Shown here in pieces: positions 16,874 to 26,053 of a stretch of 64,000 nucleotides of DNA. Both the position numbers and the translations under genes were made by a program. Under the pieces are notes generated by a model. The model saw only the letters and a list, made by a program, of their open reading frames with translations, did not search any database and was not told the DNA's origin. Numbering within the stretch: the stretch's first letter is position 1; every line of letters begins with the position of its first letter. This DNA comes from an uncultured Flavobacteriales bacterium (GTDB lineage Bacteria; Bacteroidota; Bacteroidia; Flavobacteriales_F; PHOS-HE28): the NCBI GenBank assembly GCA_937872175.1, contig CALMPI010000042.1, positions 23,989 to 87,988 on the forward strand, read 5' to 3'.

Positions 16874-19800
16874 ATGGAGCACAATCCTCCCCCTGGTCCG
16901 ACGGCGCGCCGTGCACGGCGGGCGCGTCGAGCGACCGTGGCGACCGCCTTGTTGCTGGCGGCCGCCCCGATCAGCGCCCAGACCTACTGTCCCAGCGACG
17001 GTGGCTCGGGCAACACGTTCAACATACAGCGCGTGCAGTTCGCTGGGATCGACAATACGTCCGGCGACAACAACGGGTACGGGGACTTCACCGCCCTGTC
17101 CGCCACGGTCACCCCAGGCACGTCGAACACCATCGCGCTGGACGGCAACGGTCTATTCTTCCTGCAGCGGCGCTATCGTGTGTGGGTGGACTGGGACCGC
17201 AACGGGGTGTTCGCCGGCAGTGAGCTGGCCTTTCAGGGTTCAGGCTTCGGACAAGTGAACGGCAGCATCGCCGTGCCTGCCAACGCACCGGCAGGTCCTA
17301 CGCGCATGCGCGTCAGCATGAGCTCCCTGATCTATCAGGGTCCCTGTGCCAATTTCTCCCTGGGTGAAGTGGAGGATTATACGGTGAACGTCACGGCCGA
17401 TTGCGTGGCCGACGCAGGAACGCTCACCACCCAGAAACCGGAGGTCTGCTTCGACGCAGGGGGGACCTTCGTTTCCGGTGAAGCGGCCACGGATCCCGTG
17501 GTGCCCGCCGGGTATCAGGTCCTCTACGTCCTCACCGAAGGCCCGGGTCTGGTGATCCAGGCCGTGAACGGGGATAGTGAGTTCCAAGTGAACACGCCGG
17601 GCAACTACACCATCCATACCCTGGTGTACGATCCAGCCACGCTTGATCTCTCCATCGTTCAGTTCGGTGTCACCACCGGCTTCGATGTGAACGGTCTGCT
17701 CATTCAAGGCGGTGGCAGCATCTGCGCTGCGCTGGATGTGGCTGGTGTTCAGGTTTCCGTGCTCGCTCCCGATGCCGGTACGCTGAGCGGCGGGACCTCC
17801 CTGTGCAGCAACGGCGGTGCGCCGGTGACGCTGACGGCCACGCCGAGCGGCGATGCCAACGTGCCCGCCGGCTACCAGACGGTGTACGTGCTGACACAGG
17901 GCGCTGGTCTCACGATCGTGAACGCGGGTCCGAACCCGAGCTTCGACGTGACGGATGACGGCCTGTACACGATCCACACGCTGGTGTACGACCCGGCCAC
18001 GCTCGATCTCTCGATCGTGCAGCTGGGCGTGACCACGGGCTTTGATGTGAACGGCCTGCTCGTGCAGGGCGGTGGCAGCATCTGCGCCAGCCTGGATGTG
18101 CCGGGTGCGGCCTTCAATGTGAGCAGCCCGAGCGCCGGCACCCTGAGCGGTGGCGCCTCGATCTGCGGCGATGGCAACGCGGTGACGCTGACGGCCACGC
18201 CGAACGGCGACGCCAACGTGCCCGCCGGCTACCAGACGGTGTACGTGCTGACGCAAGGCGCCGGTCTCACGATCGTGAACGCCGGTCCGAACCCGAGCTT
18301 CGACGTGACCGACGACGGCCTGTACACGATCCACACGCTGGTGTACGACCCCGCCACGCTCGATCTCTCGATCGTGCAGCTGGGCGTGACCACGGGCTTT
18401 GATGTGAACGGCCTGCTCGTGCAGGGCGGTGGCAGCATCTGCGCCAGCCTGGATGTGCCGGGTGCGGCCTTCAATGTGAGCAGCCCGAGCGCAGGCACCC
18501 TGAGCGGTGGTGCCTCGATCTGCGGCGACGGCAACGCGGTGACGCTGACGGCGACCCCGAACGGCGACGCCAACGTGCCCGCCGGCTACCAGACGGTGTA
18601 TGTCCTGACACAGGGCGCTGGTCTCACGATCGTGAACGCGGGTCCGAACCCGAGCTTCGACGTGACCGACGACGGCCTGTACACGATCCACACGCTGGTG
18701 TACGACCCCGCCACGCTCGATCTCTCGATCGTGCAGCTGGGCGTGACCACGGGCTTTGATGTGAACGGCCTGCTCGTGCAGGGCGGTGGCAGCATCTGCG
18801 CCAGCCTGGATGTGCCGGGTGCGCAGTTCAATGTGGCCAGCCCGAACGCCGGCACCCTGAGCGGTGGCGCCTCGATCTGCGGCGATGGCAACGCGGTGAC
18901 GCTGACGGCCACGCCGAACGGCGACGCCAACGTGCCCGCCGGCTACCAGACGGTGTACGTGCTGACGCAAGGCGCCGGTCTCACGATCGTGAACGCCGGT
19001 CCGAATCCGAGCTTCGACGTGACGGACGATGGCCTGTACACGATCCACACGCTGGTGTACGATCCGGCGACGCTGGACCTGAGCATCGTACAGCTGGGCG
19101 TGACCACGGGCTTTGATGTGAACGGCCTGCTCGTGCAGGGCGGTGGCAGCATCTGCGCCAGCCTGGATGTGCCGGGTGCGGCCTTCAATGTGAGCAGCCC
19201 GAGCGCCGGCACCCTGAGCGGTGGCGCCTCGATCTGCGGCGATGGCAACGCGGTGACGCTGACGGCCACGCCGAACGGCGACGCCAACGTGCCCGCCGGC
19301 TACCAGACGGTGTACGTGCTGACGCAAGGCGCCGGTCTCACGATCGTGAACGCCGGTCCGAATCCGAGCTTCGACGTGACGGACGATGGCCTGTACACGA
19401 TCCACACGCTGGTGTACGATCCGGCGACGCTGGACCTGAGCATCGTACAGCTGGGCGTGACCACGGGCTTTGATGTGAACGGCCTGCTCGTGCAGGGCGG
19501 TGGCAGCATCTGCGCCAGCCTGGATGTGCCGGGTGCGCAGTTCACGGTGGGTACGCCGAGCGCAGGGACCCTGACCGCGGATGCCGAAGAGGTCTGTTTC
19601 GAGCAGGGTACGGTGATGATCTCCGCGACCCCGAACGGTGACGCCAACGTGCCGGCCGGTTACCAGACGATCTACGTGCTGACGCAAGGCGCGGGCCTCG
19701 TGATCCAGAACGTGAACGCGGTACCGGAATTCGAGGTGAGCGCGTTGGGCACATACACGATCCACACCCTGGTGTACGACCCGGCCACGCTCGATCTCTC

Positions 19801-21394
19801 GATCGTGCAGCTGGGCGTGACCACGGGCTTTGATGTGAACGGCCTGCTCGTGCAGGGCGGTGGCAGCATCTGCGCCAGCCTGGATGTGCCGGGTGCGGCC
19901 TTCAATGTGAGCAGCCCGAGCGCCGGCACCCTGAGCGGTGGCGCCTCGATCTGCGGCGATGGCAACGCGGTGACGCTGACGGCCACGCCGAACGGCGACG
20001 CCAACGTGCCCGCCGGCTACCAGACGGTGTACGTGCTGACGCAAGGCGCCGGTCTCACGATCGTGAACGCCGGTCCGAATCCGAGCTTCGACGTGACGGA
20101 CGATGGCCTGTACACGATCCACACGCTGGTGTACGATCCGGCGACGCTGGACCTGAGCATCGTGCAGCTGGGCGTGACCACGGGCTTCGATGTGAACGGC
20201 CTGCTGATCCAGGGCGGCGGCAGCATCTGCGCCAGCCTGGACGTGCCGGGTGCGCCCTTCAACGTGAGCAGCCCGAGCGCCGGCACCCTGACCGCCGCCT
20301 CGGCCGATGTCTGCCTGGAGAACGGGGTGGCCACGCTGGCCGCCACGGCCAATGGTGACGCCAACGTGCCCGCCGGCTACCAGACGGTGTACGTGCTGAC
20401 ACAAGGCGCTGGTCTCACGATCGTGAACGCGGGTGCGAACCCGAGCTTCGATGTGACGGCCGATGGCCCGTACACGATCCACACGCTGGTGTACGACCCG
20501 GCCACGCTCGATCTCTCGATCGTGCAGCTGGGTGTGACGACCGGCTTCGACGTGAACGGTCTCCTCGTGCAGGGCGGTGGCAGCATCTGCGCCAGCCTGG
20601 ACGTACCGGGCGCAGCCTTCAACGTGAGCGTCTGCACGGACGAGTGCCTGGCGAGCGCCGGTACCATCGCGCCGGAGGACTTCATCGAGTGCCGTGTCGG
20701 TGGCAGCGCCACGCTGGTGGGACTGCCCGGCGGTGATGCCGTGGTGCCGGCCGGCTACCAGACCCTGTACGTGCTGACGCGCGGCACCGGGCTCACGATC
20801 CAGCAGGTGAGCGCCACGCCGGTGTTCACGGTGCAGCAACTGGGTCTGTACCGCATCCACACGCTGGTGTACGATCCGGCCACGCTGGACCTGAGCATCG
20901 TGCAGCTGGGCGTGACCACGGGCTTCGACGTCAACGGCCTGCTCATCCAGGGCGGCGGCAGCATCTGCGCCAGCCTTGATGTCACCGGCGCCCCGCATCT
21001 CGTCGTGGGTCCGTTCCTCTGCGCCATCCTGAACGGTGTGTTCGGTGTGGACCAGGACGGCACCCAGTCGCTGGTGCTGAGCGACGGCCGTGTGGTGGAC
21101 GAGGAACTGGTGAAGGCCATCGAACAGGACATGCCGCTGGCCGACCTGAACCTGTGGCCGAACCCTGCCCGCGATGTGCTCAACATCGCGCTCAACACCT
21201 ATGCGGAGGCCCGCGTGGAGATGAGCGTGATCAACATCCTGGGCCAGGAGGCCATCCCTGCCCTGGCGGTGAACGCCGGCAAGGGTGAGACCCGGACCAC
21301 GATCGATGTGGCCGGTCTCGTACCCGGCCAGTACATCCTGCGCCTGACGATCGGCGATGGGGTCATCACGCAGCGGTTCACGAAAGTGGACTGA
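16874..21394 (+). CDS. Giant repetitive T9SS-exported surface protein with GEVED domain
   Basis: The 1506-residue product has a signal peptide with an arginine-rich n-region, cleaved near PISAQ. An N-terminal GEVED-type domain follows (VWVDWDRNGVFAGSE, ending NFSLGEVEDYTVNV). Ten tandem units of 119-126 residues run from about residue 180 to 1380, and a linker leads to a C-terminal T9SS type A sorting domain (LWPNPARDVLNIAL to QRFTKVD). Units carry conserved YVLTQGAGL, YTIHTLVYDPATLDLSIV and GLLVQGGGSICASLDV, with two cysteines in most. It should be exported across the outer membrane and anchored or released. Function unknown; adhesin or matrix roles are guesses. Followed by a strong terminator. 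Confidence 0.9.
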   Translation: MEHNPPPGPTARRARRARRATVATALLLAAAPISAQTYCPSDGGSGNTFNIQRVQFAGIDNTSGDNNGYGDFTALSATVTPGTSNTIALDGNGLFFLQRRYRVWVDWDRNGVFAGSELAFQGSGFGQVNGSIAVPANAPAGPTRMRVSMSSLIYQGPCANFSLGEVEDYTVNVTADCVADAGTLTTQKPEVCFDAGGTFVSGEAATDPVVPAGYQVLYVLTEGPGLVIQAVNGDSEFQVNTPGNYTIHTLVYDPATLDLSIVQFGVTTGFDVNGLLIQGGGSICAALDVAGVQVSVLAPDAGTLSGGTSLCSNGGAPVTLTATPSGDANVPAGYQTVYVLTQGAGLTIVNAGPNPSFDVTDDGLYTIHTLVYDPATLDLSIVQLGVTTGFDVNGLLVQGGGSICASLDVPGAAFNVSSPSAGTLSGGASICGDGNAVTLTATPNGDANVPAGYQTVYVLTQGAGLTIVNAGPNPSFDVTDDGLYTIHTLVYDPATLDLSIVQLGVTTGFDVNGLLVQGGGSICASLDVPGAAFNVSSPSAGTLSGGASICGDGNAVTLTATPNGDANVPAGYQTVYVLTQGAGLTIVNAGPNPSFDVTDDGLYTIHTLVYDPATLDLSIVQLGVTTGFDVNGLLVQGGGSICASLDVPGAQFNVASPNAGTLSGGASICGDGNAVTLTATPNGDANVPAGYQTVYVLTQGAGLTIVNAGPNPSFDVTDDGLYTIHTLVYDPATLDLSIVQLGVTTGFDVNGLLVQGGGSICASLDVPGAAFNVSSPSAGTLSGGASICGDGNAVTLTATPNGDANVPAGYQTVYVLTQGAGLTIVNAGPNPSFDVTDDGLYTIHTLVYDPATLDLSIVQLGVTTGFDVNGLLVQGGGSICASLDVPGAQFTVGTPSAGTLTADAEEVCFEQGTVMISATPNGDANVPAGYQTIYVLTQGAGLVIQNVNAVPEFEVSALGTYTIHTLVYDPATLDLSIVQLGVTTGFDVNGLLVQGGGSICASLDVPGAAFNVSSPSAGTLSGGASICGDGNAVTLTATPNGDANVPAGYQTVYVLTQGAGLTIVNAGPNPSFDVTDDGLYTIHTLVYDPATLDLSIVQLGVTTGFDVNGLLIQGGGSICASLDVPGAPFNVSSPSAGTLTAASADVCLENGVATLAATANGDANVPAGYQTVYVLTQGAGLTIVNAGANPSFDVTADGPYTIHTLVYDPATLDLSIVQLGVTTGFDVNGLLVQGGGSICASLDVPGAAFNVSVCTDECLASAGTIAPEDFIECRVGGSATLVGLPGGDAVVPAGYQTLYVLTRGTGLTIQQVSATPVFTVQQLGLYRIHTLVYDPATLDLSIVQLGVTTGFDVNGLLIQGGGSICASLDVTGAPHLVVGPFLCAILNGVFGVDQDGTQSLVLSDGRVVDEELVKAIEQDMPLADLNLWPNPARDVLNIALNTYAEARVEMSVINILGQEAIPALAVNAGKGETRTTIDVAGLVPGQYILRLTIGDGVITQRFTKVD
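17411..21010 (+). repeat. Ten-unit in-frame tandem repeat (357-378 bp period)
   Basis: Units begin at 17411, 17771, 18131, 18488, 18845, 19202, 19559, 19919, 20276 and 20654. Spacing is 357 or 360 bp except for 378 bp before the last. Units 3-6 and 8 are nearly identical in DNA, whereas units 1, 7, 9 and 10 have diverged at their first 30-40 residues. The end of each unit is conserved in all. Synonymous blocks (CTCGATCTCTCGATCGTG versus CTGGACCTGAGCATCGT) are patchily shared, a sign of recent duplication or gene conversion. Confidence 0.95.
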
Positions 21395-21416
21395 TCACGA
21401 GGTCCGGTGAAGGCGG

Positions 21417-21469
21417 GGCCCGGGTGGATCCGACGCAGGTCGGTGAAGCCCGGGCCTCGCTGATTTTTT
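21417..21469 (+). terminator. Intrinsic terminator after the giant repeat protein
   Basis: Outer arms GGCCCGGG (21417-21424) and CCCGGGCC (21449-21456) enclose a second stem CCGAC/GTCGG, and a run of six T follows at 21464-21469. It starts 23 bp after the stop codon and precedes the heme operon. Confidence 0.8.
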
Positions 21470-21507
21470 CATGTTGCAGTTCCATGACCCACCACCGGGC
21501 TTTCCCC

Positions 21508-21539
21508 TTGTTCCTGCCCGTGGACCCTCGCTTGCTTTG
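21508..21539 (+). promoter_or_regulatory. Candidate Bacteroidota-type promoter for the heme operon
   Basis: TTG at 21508-21510 lies 21 bp before TTGCTTTG (21532-21539), close to the Bacteroidetes pattern -33 TTG / -7 TAnnTTTG with one mismatch. It sits 20 bp upstream of the ATG at 21559 and just after a terminator, where a promoter is expected. I see no Fur-like box with certainty. Confidence 0.4.
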
Positions 21540-21558
21540 CACCCCCGAACACCGACCC

Positions 21559-22776
21559 ATGCGTTCATCGCTCCTCCTCGCCTCCGTCCTTCTCGTCCAC
21601 GGCCTTCACGCCCAGACCCCCGTCACCGTCAGCATCGCCCCGGGCTACGCCGATCAGGTGTGGTACAGCCTGCAGAACGGGGTGGTGGGCACCGCCCCGG
21701 TGAACAACTGGGACCTGGCCTTCGAGATCCAGGGCTTCACGGCCAGTGTGCTGGTGAACACCCAGAAGGCCGGCGTCGAAGTGGTGAAGAGCCCCTTCAG
21801 CATCGCCGGCTGGAACAACGTGGACACCACGGGGCTCTCCACCTGGCCGCGTGCCCATAATGCGGACACCAGCTGGAGCTTCGGCGCCCTCAATCAGGGG
21901 CCCTTCGCCGATGAGTTCGACCTGGGCTGGGGCAACTACAACATGATCACCCATGTGGTGGCCGGCGACACCATCTTCCTGATCCACCTCGCCAACGGCA
22001 GCTGGCGGAAGCTGCGCATCGATGGCCTGGCCACGGGCACCTACACCTTCACCCACGCCAACCTCGACGGCAGCGACGAGCTTGTCGGTCAGATCAACAA
22101 GGCGGCATACAGCACGAAGAACTTCGCCTACTGGGACCTGGAGACCCACACGGCGGTGGACCGCGAGCCGGCCAATGACAGCTGGGACCTCACCTTCGTG
22201 AAGTACGTCGCCTTCATCCCGCAGCCCTACGGGGTCACAGGGGTGCTCCAGAACAAGGGCATCGAGGCCGCCCGGGCCGCCGGTGTTCCTCCTGCGGATG
22301 CCGACTGGACCGCCGCCGCGTACAGCGCGCACATCAACACGATCGGCTTCGATTGGAAGCGCTTCGACATGCAGACCTTCCAGTGGGTGATCGAGGATTC
22401 ATTGAGCTACTTCGTCAAGGACCTGGGAGGCAATGTGTGGCATGTGGCCTTCACGGGCTTCGGTGGCAGCACCTCCGGGACCATCGACTTCTCCCAGGAG
22501 CTCGTGAGCGCCACCGGTCTGGCCGACCGCGACCGGCCGGCGGACCTCCACCTCTGGCCGAACCCCACGCCCGATGGCACCTTCACCATCGATGCCGGGG
22601 AGGCCCGCATCCTGGGCCTGGAGGTGCTGGACGCATCCGGCCGCGTCGTGCGCACCCACGGGGCCATGAGCGCCGTGCCGTTCACCATGGAGCTGGGGGG
22701 GCTTGGAGCCGGCAGCTACACCGTGCGTCTCCTCACCGACCGTGGCCCTGCCATGGCCCGGCTGCTTCGCCAGTGA
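21559..22776 (+). CDS. HmuY-like protein with T9SS sorting domain
   Basis: The 405-residue product has a signal peptide (MRSSLLLASVLLVHGLHAQ) and a HmuY-family body with the repeated tryptophan pattern NNWDLAFEIQGF and NDSWDLTFVKYVAF. It ends in a T9SS type A sorting domain (LHLWPNPTPDGTFTID to ARLLRQ). HmuY proteins bind heme outside the cell and pass it to a TonB-dependent receptor; the receptor gene follows directly. HmuY of Porphyromonas is a lipoprotein without a T9SS tail, so this fusion suggests surface anchoring by another route. The start was chosen at the signal peptide; a longer frame runs back into the terminator. Confidence 0.85.
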   Translation: MRSSLLLASVLLVHGLHAQTPVTVSIAPGYADQVWYSLQNGVVGTAPVNNWDLAFEIQGFTASVLVNTQKAGVEVVKSPFSIAGWNNVDTTGLSTWPRAHNADTSWSFGALNQGPFADEFDLGWGNYNMITHVVAGDTIFLIHLANGSWRKLRIDGLATGTYTFTHANLDGSDELVGQINKAAYSTKNFAYWDLETHTAVDREPANDSWDLTFVKYVAFIPQPYGVTGVLQNKGIEAARAAGVPPADADWTAAAYSAHINTIGFDWKRFDMQTFQWVIEDSLSYFVKDLGGNVWHVAFTGFGGSTSGTIDFSQELVSATGLADRDRPADLHLWPNPTPDGTFTIDAGEARILGLEVLDASGRVVRTHGAMSAVPFTMELGGLGAGSYTVRLLTDRGPAMARLLRQ

Positions 22777-22842
22777 GCGTATCCTGACGCGACCGTGACC
22801 GTGCGCACGCGCACGTGTGCGCTCCTTTGCAAGGTCCTTCCG

Positions 22843-25083
22843 ATGGGTCCCTTCCTGCGCGTCCTCACGGCCCTCCTCCTGACCGTTGCCACCTGCCCGG
22901 TCATCCTGCACGCCCAGGTCCGGCTCATCTGCATGGCCGAGAACGGGGCTTCCCTTCCGTTCGCAAGCGTCACCTGGCAGCAGGACAACGGACCGACCTC
23001 GGTGCAAGCCGATGACCGCGGTGCACTGACGGTGCCGGTGGATGCCTCGCGCCCCCTGCTGGTGCACGTGCACATGATGGGCTTTGCGGCCTTCGCCGAT
23101 ACGCTCATCGGAGCCGGTCCACACGCGCTTCGCCTGCGGCCGGCATCCATCCACATGCCCGAGCTCGTGGTCACCGGACAGTATGGCGCCGGCATCGCGG
23201 AGAACGCGGTGCATCGGGTGCGCGTGATCGACCGCGGGCGGATCGATCGCATGGCCGCCAACACCTTGGGCGAGGCCCTGCGCAATGAGCTCACCGTGCG
23301 CCTCGGACAGGACAATATCCTCGGGACCGCGGTGAGCATGCAGGGACTGGGCGGCGAGAACGTGAAGGTGCTGGTGGACGGTGTTCCGGTGATCGGGCGG
23401 CAGGATGGCAACCTCGATCTGGCACAGCTTGACCTCACGGGCATCGAGCGGGTGGAGGTGGTGGAGGGTCCGCTGAGCGTCAATTACGGCACCAACGCAC
23501 TGGCCGGCACGATCAACCTGATCACCCGCAAGCGCTCCAACGACCGCTCCAGCGCCAGGGCCACGGCCTACGCCGAGCACATCGGCCGGCTCAACCTCAC
23601 CGGCACGGCCACCGCCCATCTTGGGAAACACGACCTCGTGATCACCGGCGGCCGCAACGCTTTCGCGGGTTGGGACCCCTCCACCGGCGGCTGGTACGAC
23701 CCTTCGCCCACCCTCGCCGACAGCACGCGTCACCAGCAATGGAAACCCCGTGAGCAGTACTTCGCCCGCCTCAACCACCGTTGGCGCGGCGCGCACTGGG
23801 ACCTGGGGTACAAGGGCGAGGCCTTCCAGGACCGCATCACCAACCGGGGTCGTCCGCGCGCGCCCTATCACGAGACGGCCTTCGATGAGCAGTACCTCAC
23901 GCACCGTCTGGATAACGCGGTCTTCGCCGAGGGCCGGTGGGACCGGGGACGCCGGTTCAATGCCCTGCTCGCACACCAGCGCTACCGCCGCATCCGCAAC
24001 ACCTGGTTCCGTGACCTCACCGACCTGAGCGAACAGCTGGTGACCACGCCCGGCACGCAGGACACGTCGCGGTTCACGCTCACCAACCTGCGCGCCACAT
24101 GGGCCTCGGCACCCGACAGTGCCCGGCTGGCGTGGGAGGTGGGCACCGACCTCAACCATGAGACCGGGGAGGGCGATCGGATGGCGGGTGACGGCGAGAC
24201 CATCACCGACCTGGCGGCCTTCGCCAGCGCGGAGTACCGCCCGTGGAGCGGCCTCACCCTGCGGCCCGGCCTTCGATACGCCTACAACACCCGGTACGAA
24301 GCCCCGTTGATCCCCTCGTTGAACGTCCGCTGGACACCGGCACCGTCGCTCACCGTCCGCGCCGCCTATGCCCGAGGGTTCCGCGCGCCTTCCTTGAAGG
24401 AACTGTACCTCTTCTTCGTGGATGTGAACCACGACATCGTCGGCAATCCCGAGCTGCGTCCGGAGCGGGCGCACCATGGCAGCGCCGGCCTCACCTATCG
24501 CACACAACGGGAGCGGGGCACCTGGTCCGCCGAGCTCACGGCCTTCCTCAACGAGGTGGAGGACGTCATCAGCCTGGCCCAGGTGGGCGGCACGCGCTAC
24601 ACCTACGTCAACATCGGCGGGCTGCGCACCTATGGAGGCACGGTGGGCGCAGGGTGGGATGACGGACGCTGGGCCCTGTCCGCCGGAGCCTCCATCACCG
24701 GCAGGGAGGATGCCATCTCGCCCGCCGCCCTGTGGAGCCCCGAGGCCCGCGCCTCGCTGACCTGGAACCACGGCCGGATGGGCCTTACCGCATCCCTCTT
24801 CTACAAGTACCAGGGAGAGCTCGCCAATTACATCGCCGATGCCGACGGCGCCTTGACCCGCGGCACGATCGGCGCCTACCACCTGGCCGACGCCACCCTG
24901 ACCAAGGCCTTCCTCGACCGGCGCATCAGCCTCTCCGTGGGCTGCAAGGACCTGTTCGATGTACGGAACCTGGCGGCGACCATGGCCGAAGGGGCCCACT
25001 CGGGCGGTGCCACCGCCGTGCCGATGACCACCGGGCGCACCTGGTTCATGCGCCTTGATGTTGAATTGCGCAAGCGATCCTGA
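22843..25083 (+). CDS. TonB-dependent heme receptor (HmuR-like)
   Basis: The 746-residue outer-membrane receptor has a signal peptide (MGPFLRVLTALLLTVATCPV, cleavage near LHAQ), a short carboxypeptidase-regulatory-like domain (to about residue 95), a plug (GEALRNELTVRLGQDN, VLVDGVPV, INLITRK) and a beta barrel. The FRAP box (from F513) and NPEL (from N535) flank H530, the arrangement known from heme and hemoglobin receptors such as HemR and HmuR. It lies between two HmuY-like genes. ATG 22843 was preferred over GTG 22795 because it starts the signal peptide. The leader 22777-22842 contains GCGCAC-GT-GTGCGC. Confidence 0.88.
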   Translation: MGPFLRVLTALLLTVATCPVILHAQVRLICMAENGASLPFASVTWQQDNGPTSVQADDRGALTVPVDASRPLLVHVHMMGFAAFADTLIGAGPHALRLRPASIHMPELVVTGQYGAGIAENAVHRVRVIDRGRIDRMAANTLGEALRNELTVRLGQDNILGTAVSMQGLGGENVKVLVDGVPVIGRQDGNLDLAQLDLTGIERVEVVEGPLSVNYGTNALAGTINLITRKRSNDRSSARATAYAEHIGRLNLTGTATAHLGKHDLVITGGRNAFAGWDPSTGGWYDPSPTLADSTRHQQWKPREQYFARLNHRWRGAHWDLGYKGEAFQDRITNRGRPRAPYHETAFDEQYLTHRLDNAVFAEGRWDRGRRFNALLAHQRYRRIRNTWFRDLTDLSEQLVTTPGTQDTSRFTLTNLRATWASAPDSARLAWEVGTDLNHETGEGDRMAGDGETITDLAAFASAEYRPWSGLTLRPGLRYAYNTRYEAPLIPSLNVRWTPAPSLTVRAAYARGFRAPSLKELYLFFVDVNHDIVGNPELRPERAHHGSAGLTYRTQRERGTWSAELTAFLNEVEDVISLAQVGGTRYTYVNIGGLRTYGGTVGAGWDDGRWALSAGASITGREDAISPAALWSPEARASLTWNHGRMGLTASLFYKYQGELANYIADADGALTRGTIGAYHLADATLTKAFLDRRISLSVGCKDLFDVRNLAATMAEGAHSGGATAVPMTTGRTWFMRLDVELRKRS

Positions 25084-25085
25084 CC

Positions 25086-26048
25086 ATGCGTGCCACCGCA
25101 CTGCTCCCGCTCTCCATCCTGCTCCTCTCCGGATGCATCAAGGATGAACTCCCCGTGCCCGCCCGCCCGCGTGGGGAGGCGGCCCAGGTGCAGCTTTGCA
25201 TGGGCAGCGGCTATCAGGACCAGCTGTGGGTCGACATCTCCTCGCGCACGGTGGTGCGCAGCAACCCGAAGACCACCTGGGACCTGGCCTTCGAGAGCGG
25301 CCCGGACCAGTGGCGGGTGTGGCTCAACGGCAGCCGCCTGATGACCGCCTGGTCGATCGGCCCGGGTGACATCACGGCGGTGATGGATACGGCGGGCATG
25401 GCCCAAGGGCGCCGCATCGACGCGCCCAGCGGCCACCCGGACAGCACCGCCATCGGGGACTGGCGCGGTGCGCAGGACATCCACCTGATCGACCTGGGCT
25501 ACAATGCCTTCGGCGCGCACCTTGGCGTTCGGAAATTGCAGCTGCTTGAGGTCACCGCCTTGACGTACACGTTCCGGACCGCCCTGCTGGACGGCAGCGG
25601 CATGCAGGAGCACACCCTGGCCAAGTCCGTCAGCAGCGGCTCCACCATGTTCAGCTTCGCTTCCGGGCCGGTGGACGTGGAGCCGTCCGCAGGCAGCTGG
25701 GACATGGTCTTCACGCAGTACACGCACCAGTTCCACGAGCCCTTCATCCCCTACATCGTCACAGGCGTGCTCACCCCGCCGGGGGTCCGTGTGGCGCGCA
25801 TCGCCGCTGCCGACATGGCCACGGTGAGCCTATCGGACACCTTGCAGCATCCCTTCAGCACTGCACGGGACGCCATCGGCTTCGACTGGAAGACCTATTC
25901 GTTCGACGACGGCGCCTACACGGTGGACCCCTCCATCGTGTACATCATCCATGATGCGCAGGGCCTGTTCCACAAGCTCCACTTCCTGGACTTCTACGAC
26001 GATCTGGGGACCGTGGGCTGCCCCACCTGGGAGGTGCGGGAGCTGTAG
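25086..26048 (+). CDS. HmuY-like heme-binding lipoprotein
   Basis: This 320-residue protein has a lipoprotein signal (LLPLSILLLSGCIKDE, with lipidated Cys at the LSGC box) and a HmuY-family domain (TTWDLAFESG, GSWDMVFTQYTHQF, AIGFDWKTYSFD). It should sit on the outer membrane, bind heme and hand it to the adjacent receptor, whose stop codon is only 2 bp upstream. It is shorter than the T9SS HmuY paralogue at 21559 and has no sorting domain. The two share the tryptophan pattern and the GFDWK motif. Confidence 0.87.
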   Translation: MRATALLPLSILLLSGCIKDELPVPARPRGEAAQVQLCMGSGYQDQLWVDISSRTVVRSNPKTTWDLAFESGPDQWRVWLNGSRLMTAWSIGPGDITAVMDTAGMAQGRRIDAPSGHPDSTAIGDWRGAQDIHLIDLGYNAFGAHLGVRKLQLLEVTALTYTFRTALLDGSGMQEHTLAKSVSSGSTMFSFASGPVDVEPSAGSWDMVFTQYTHQFHEPFIPYIVTGVLTPPGVRVARIAAADMATVSLSDTLQHPFSTARDAIGFDWKTYSFDDGAYTVDPSIVYIIHDAQGLFHKLHFLDFYDDLGTVGCPTWEVREL

Positions 26049-26053
26049 CGCGC

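Noticed and set aside
17240..20998. Very long open frame (1252 codons) on the minus strand opposite the giant repeat gene
   Set aside because: It is antisense to a protein with signal peptide, GEVED domain and sorting tail. Its translation is histidine-, arginine- and alanine-rich, as expected for the complement of GC-rich code, and has no recognisable domain.
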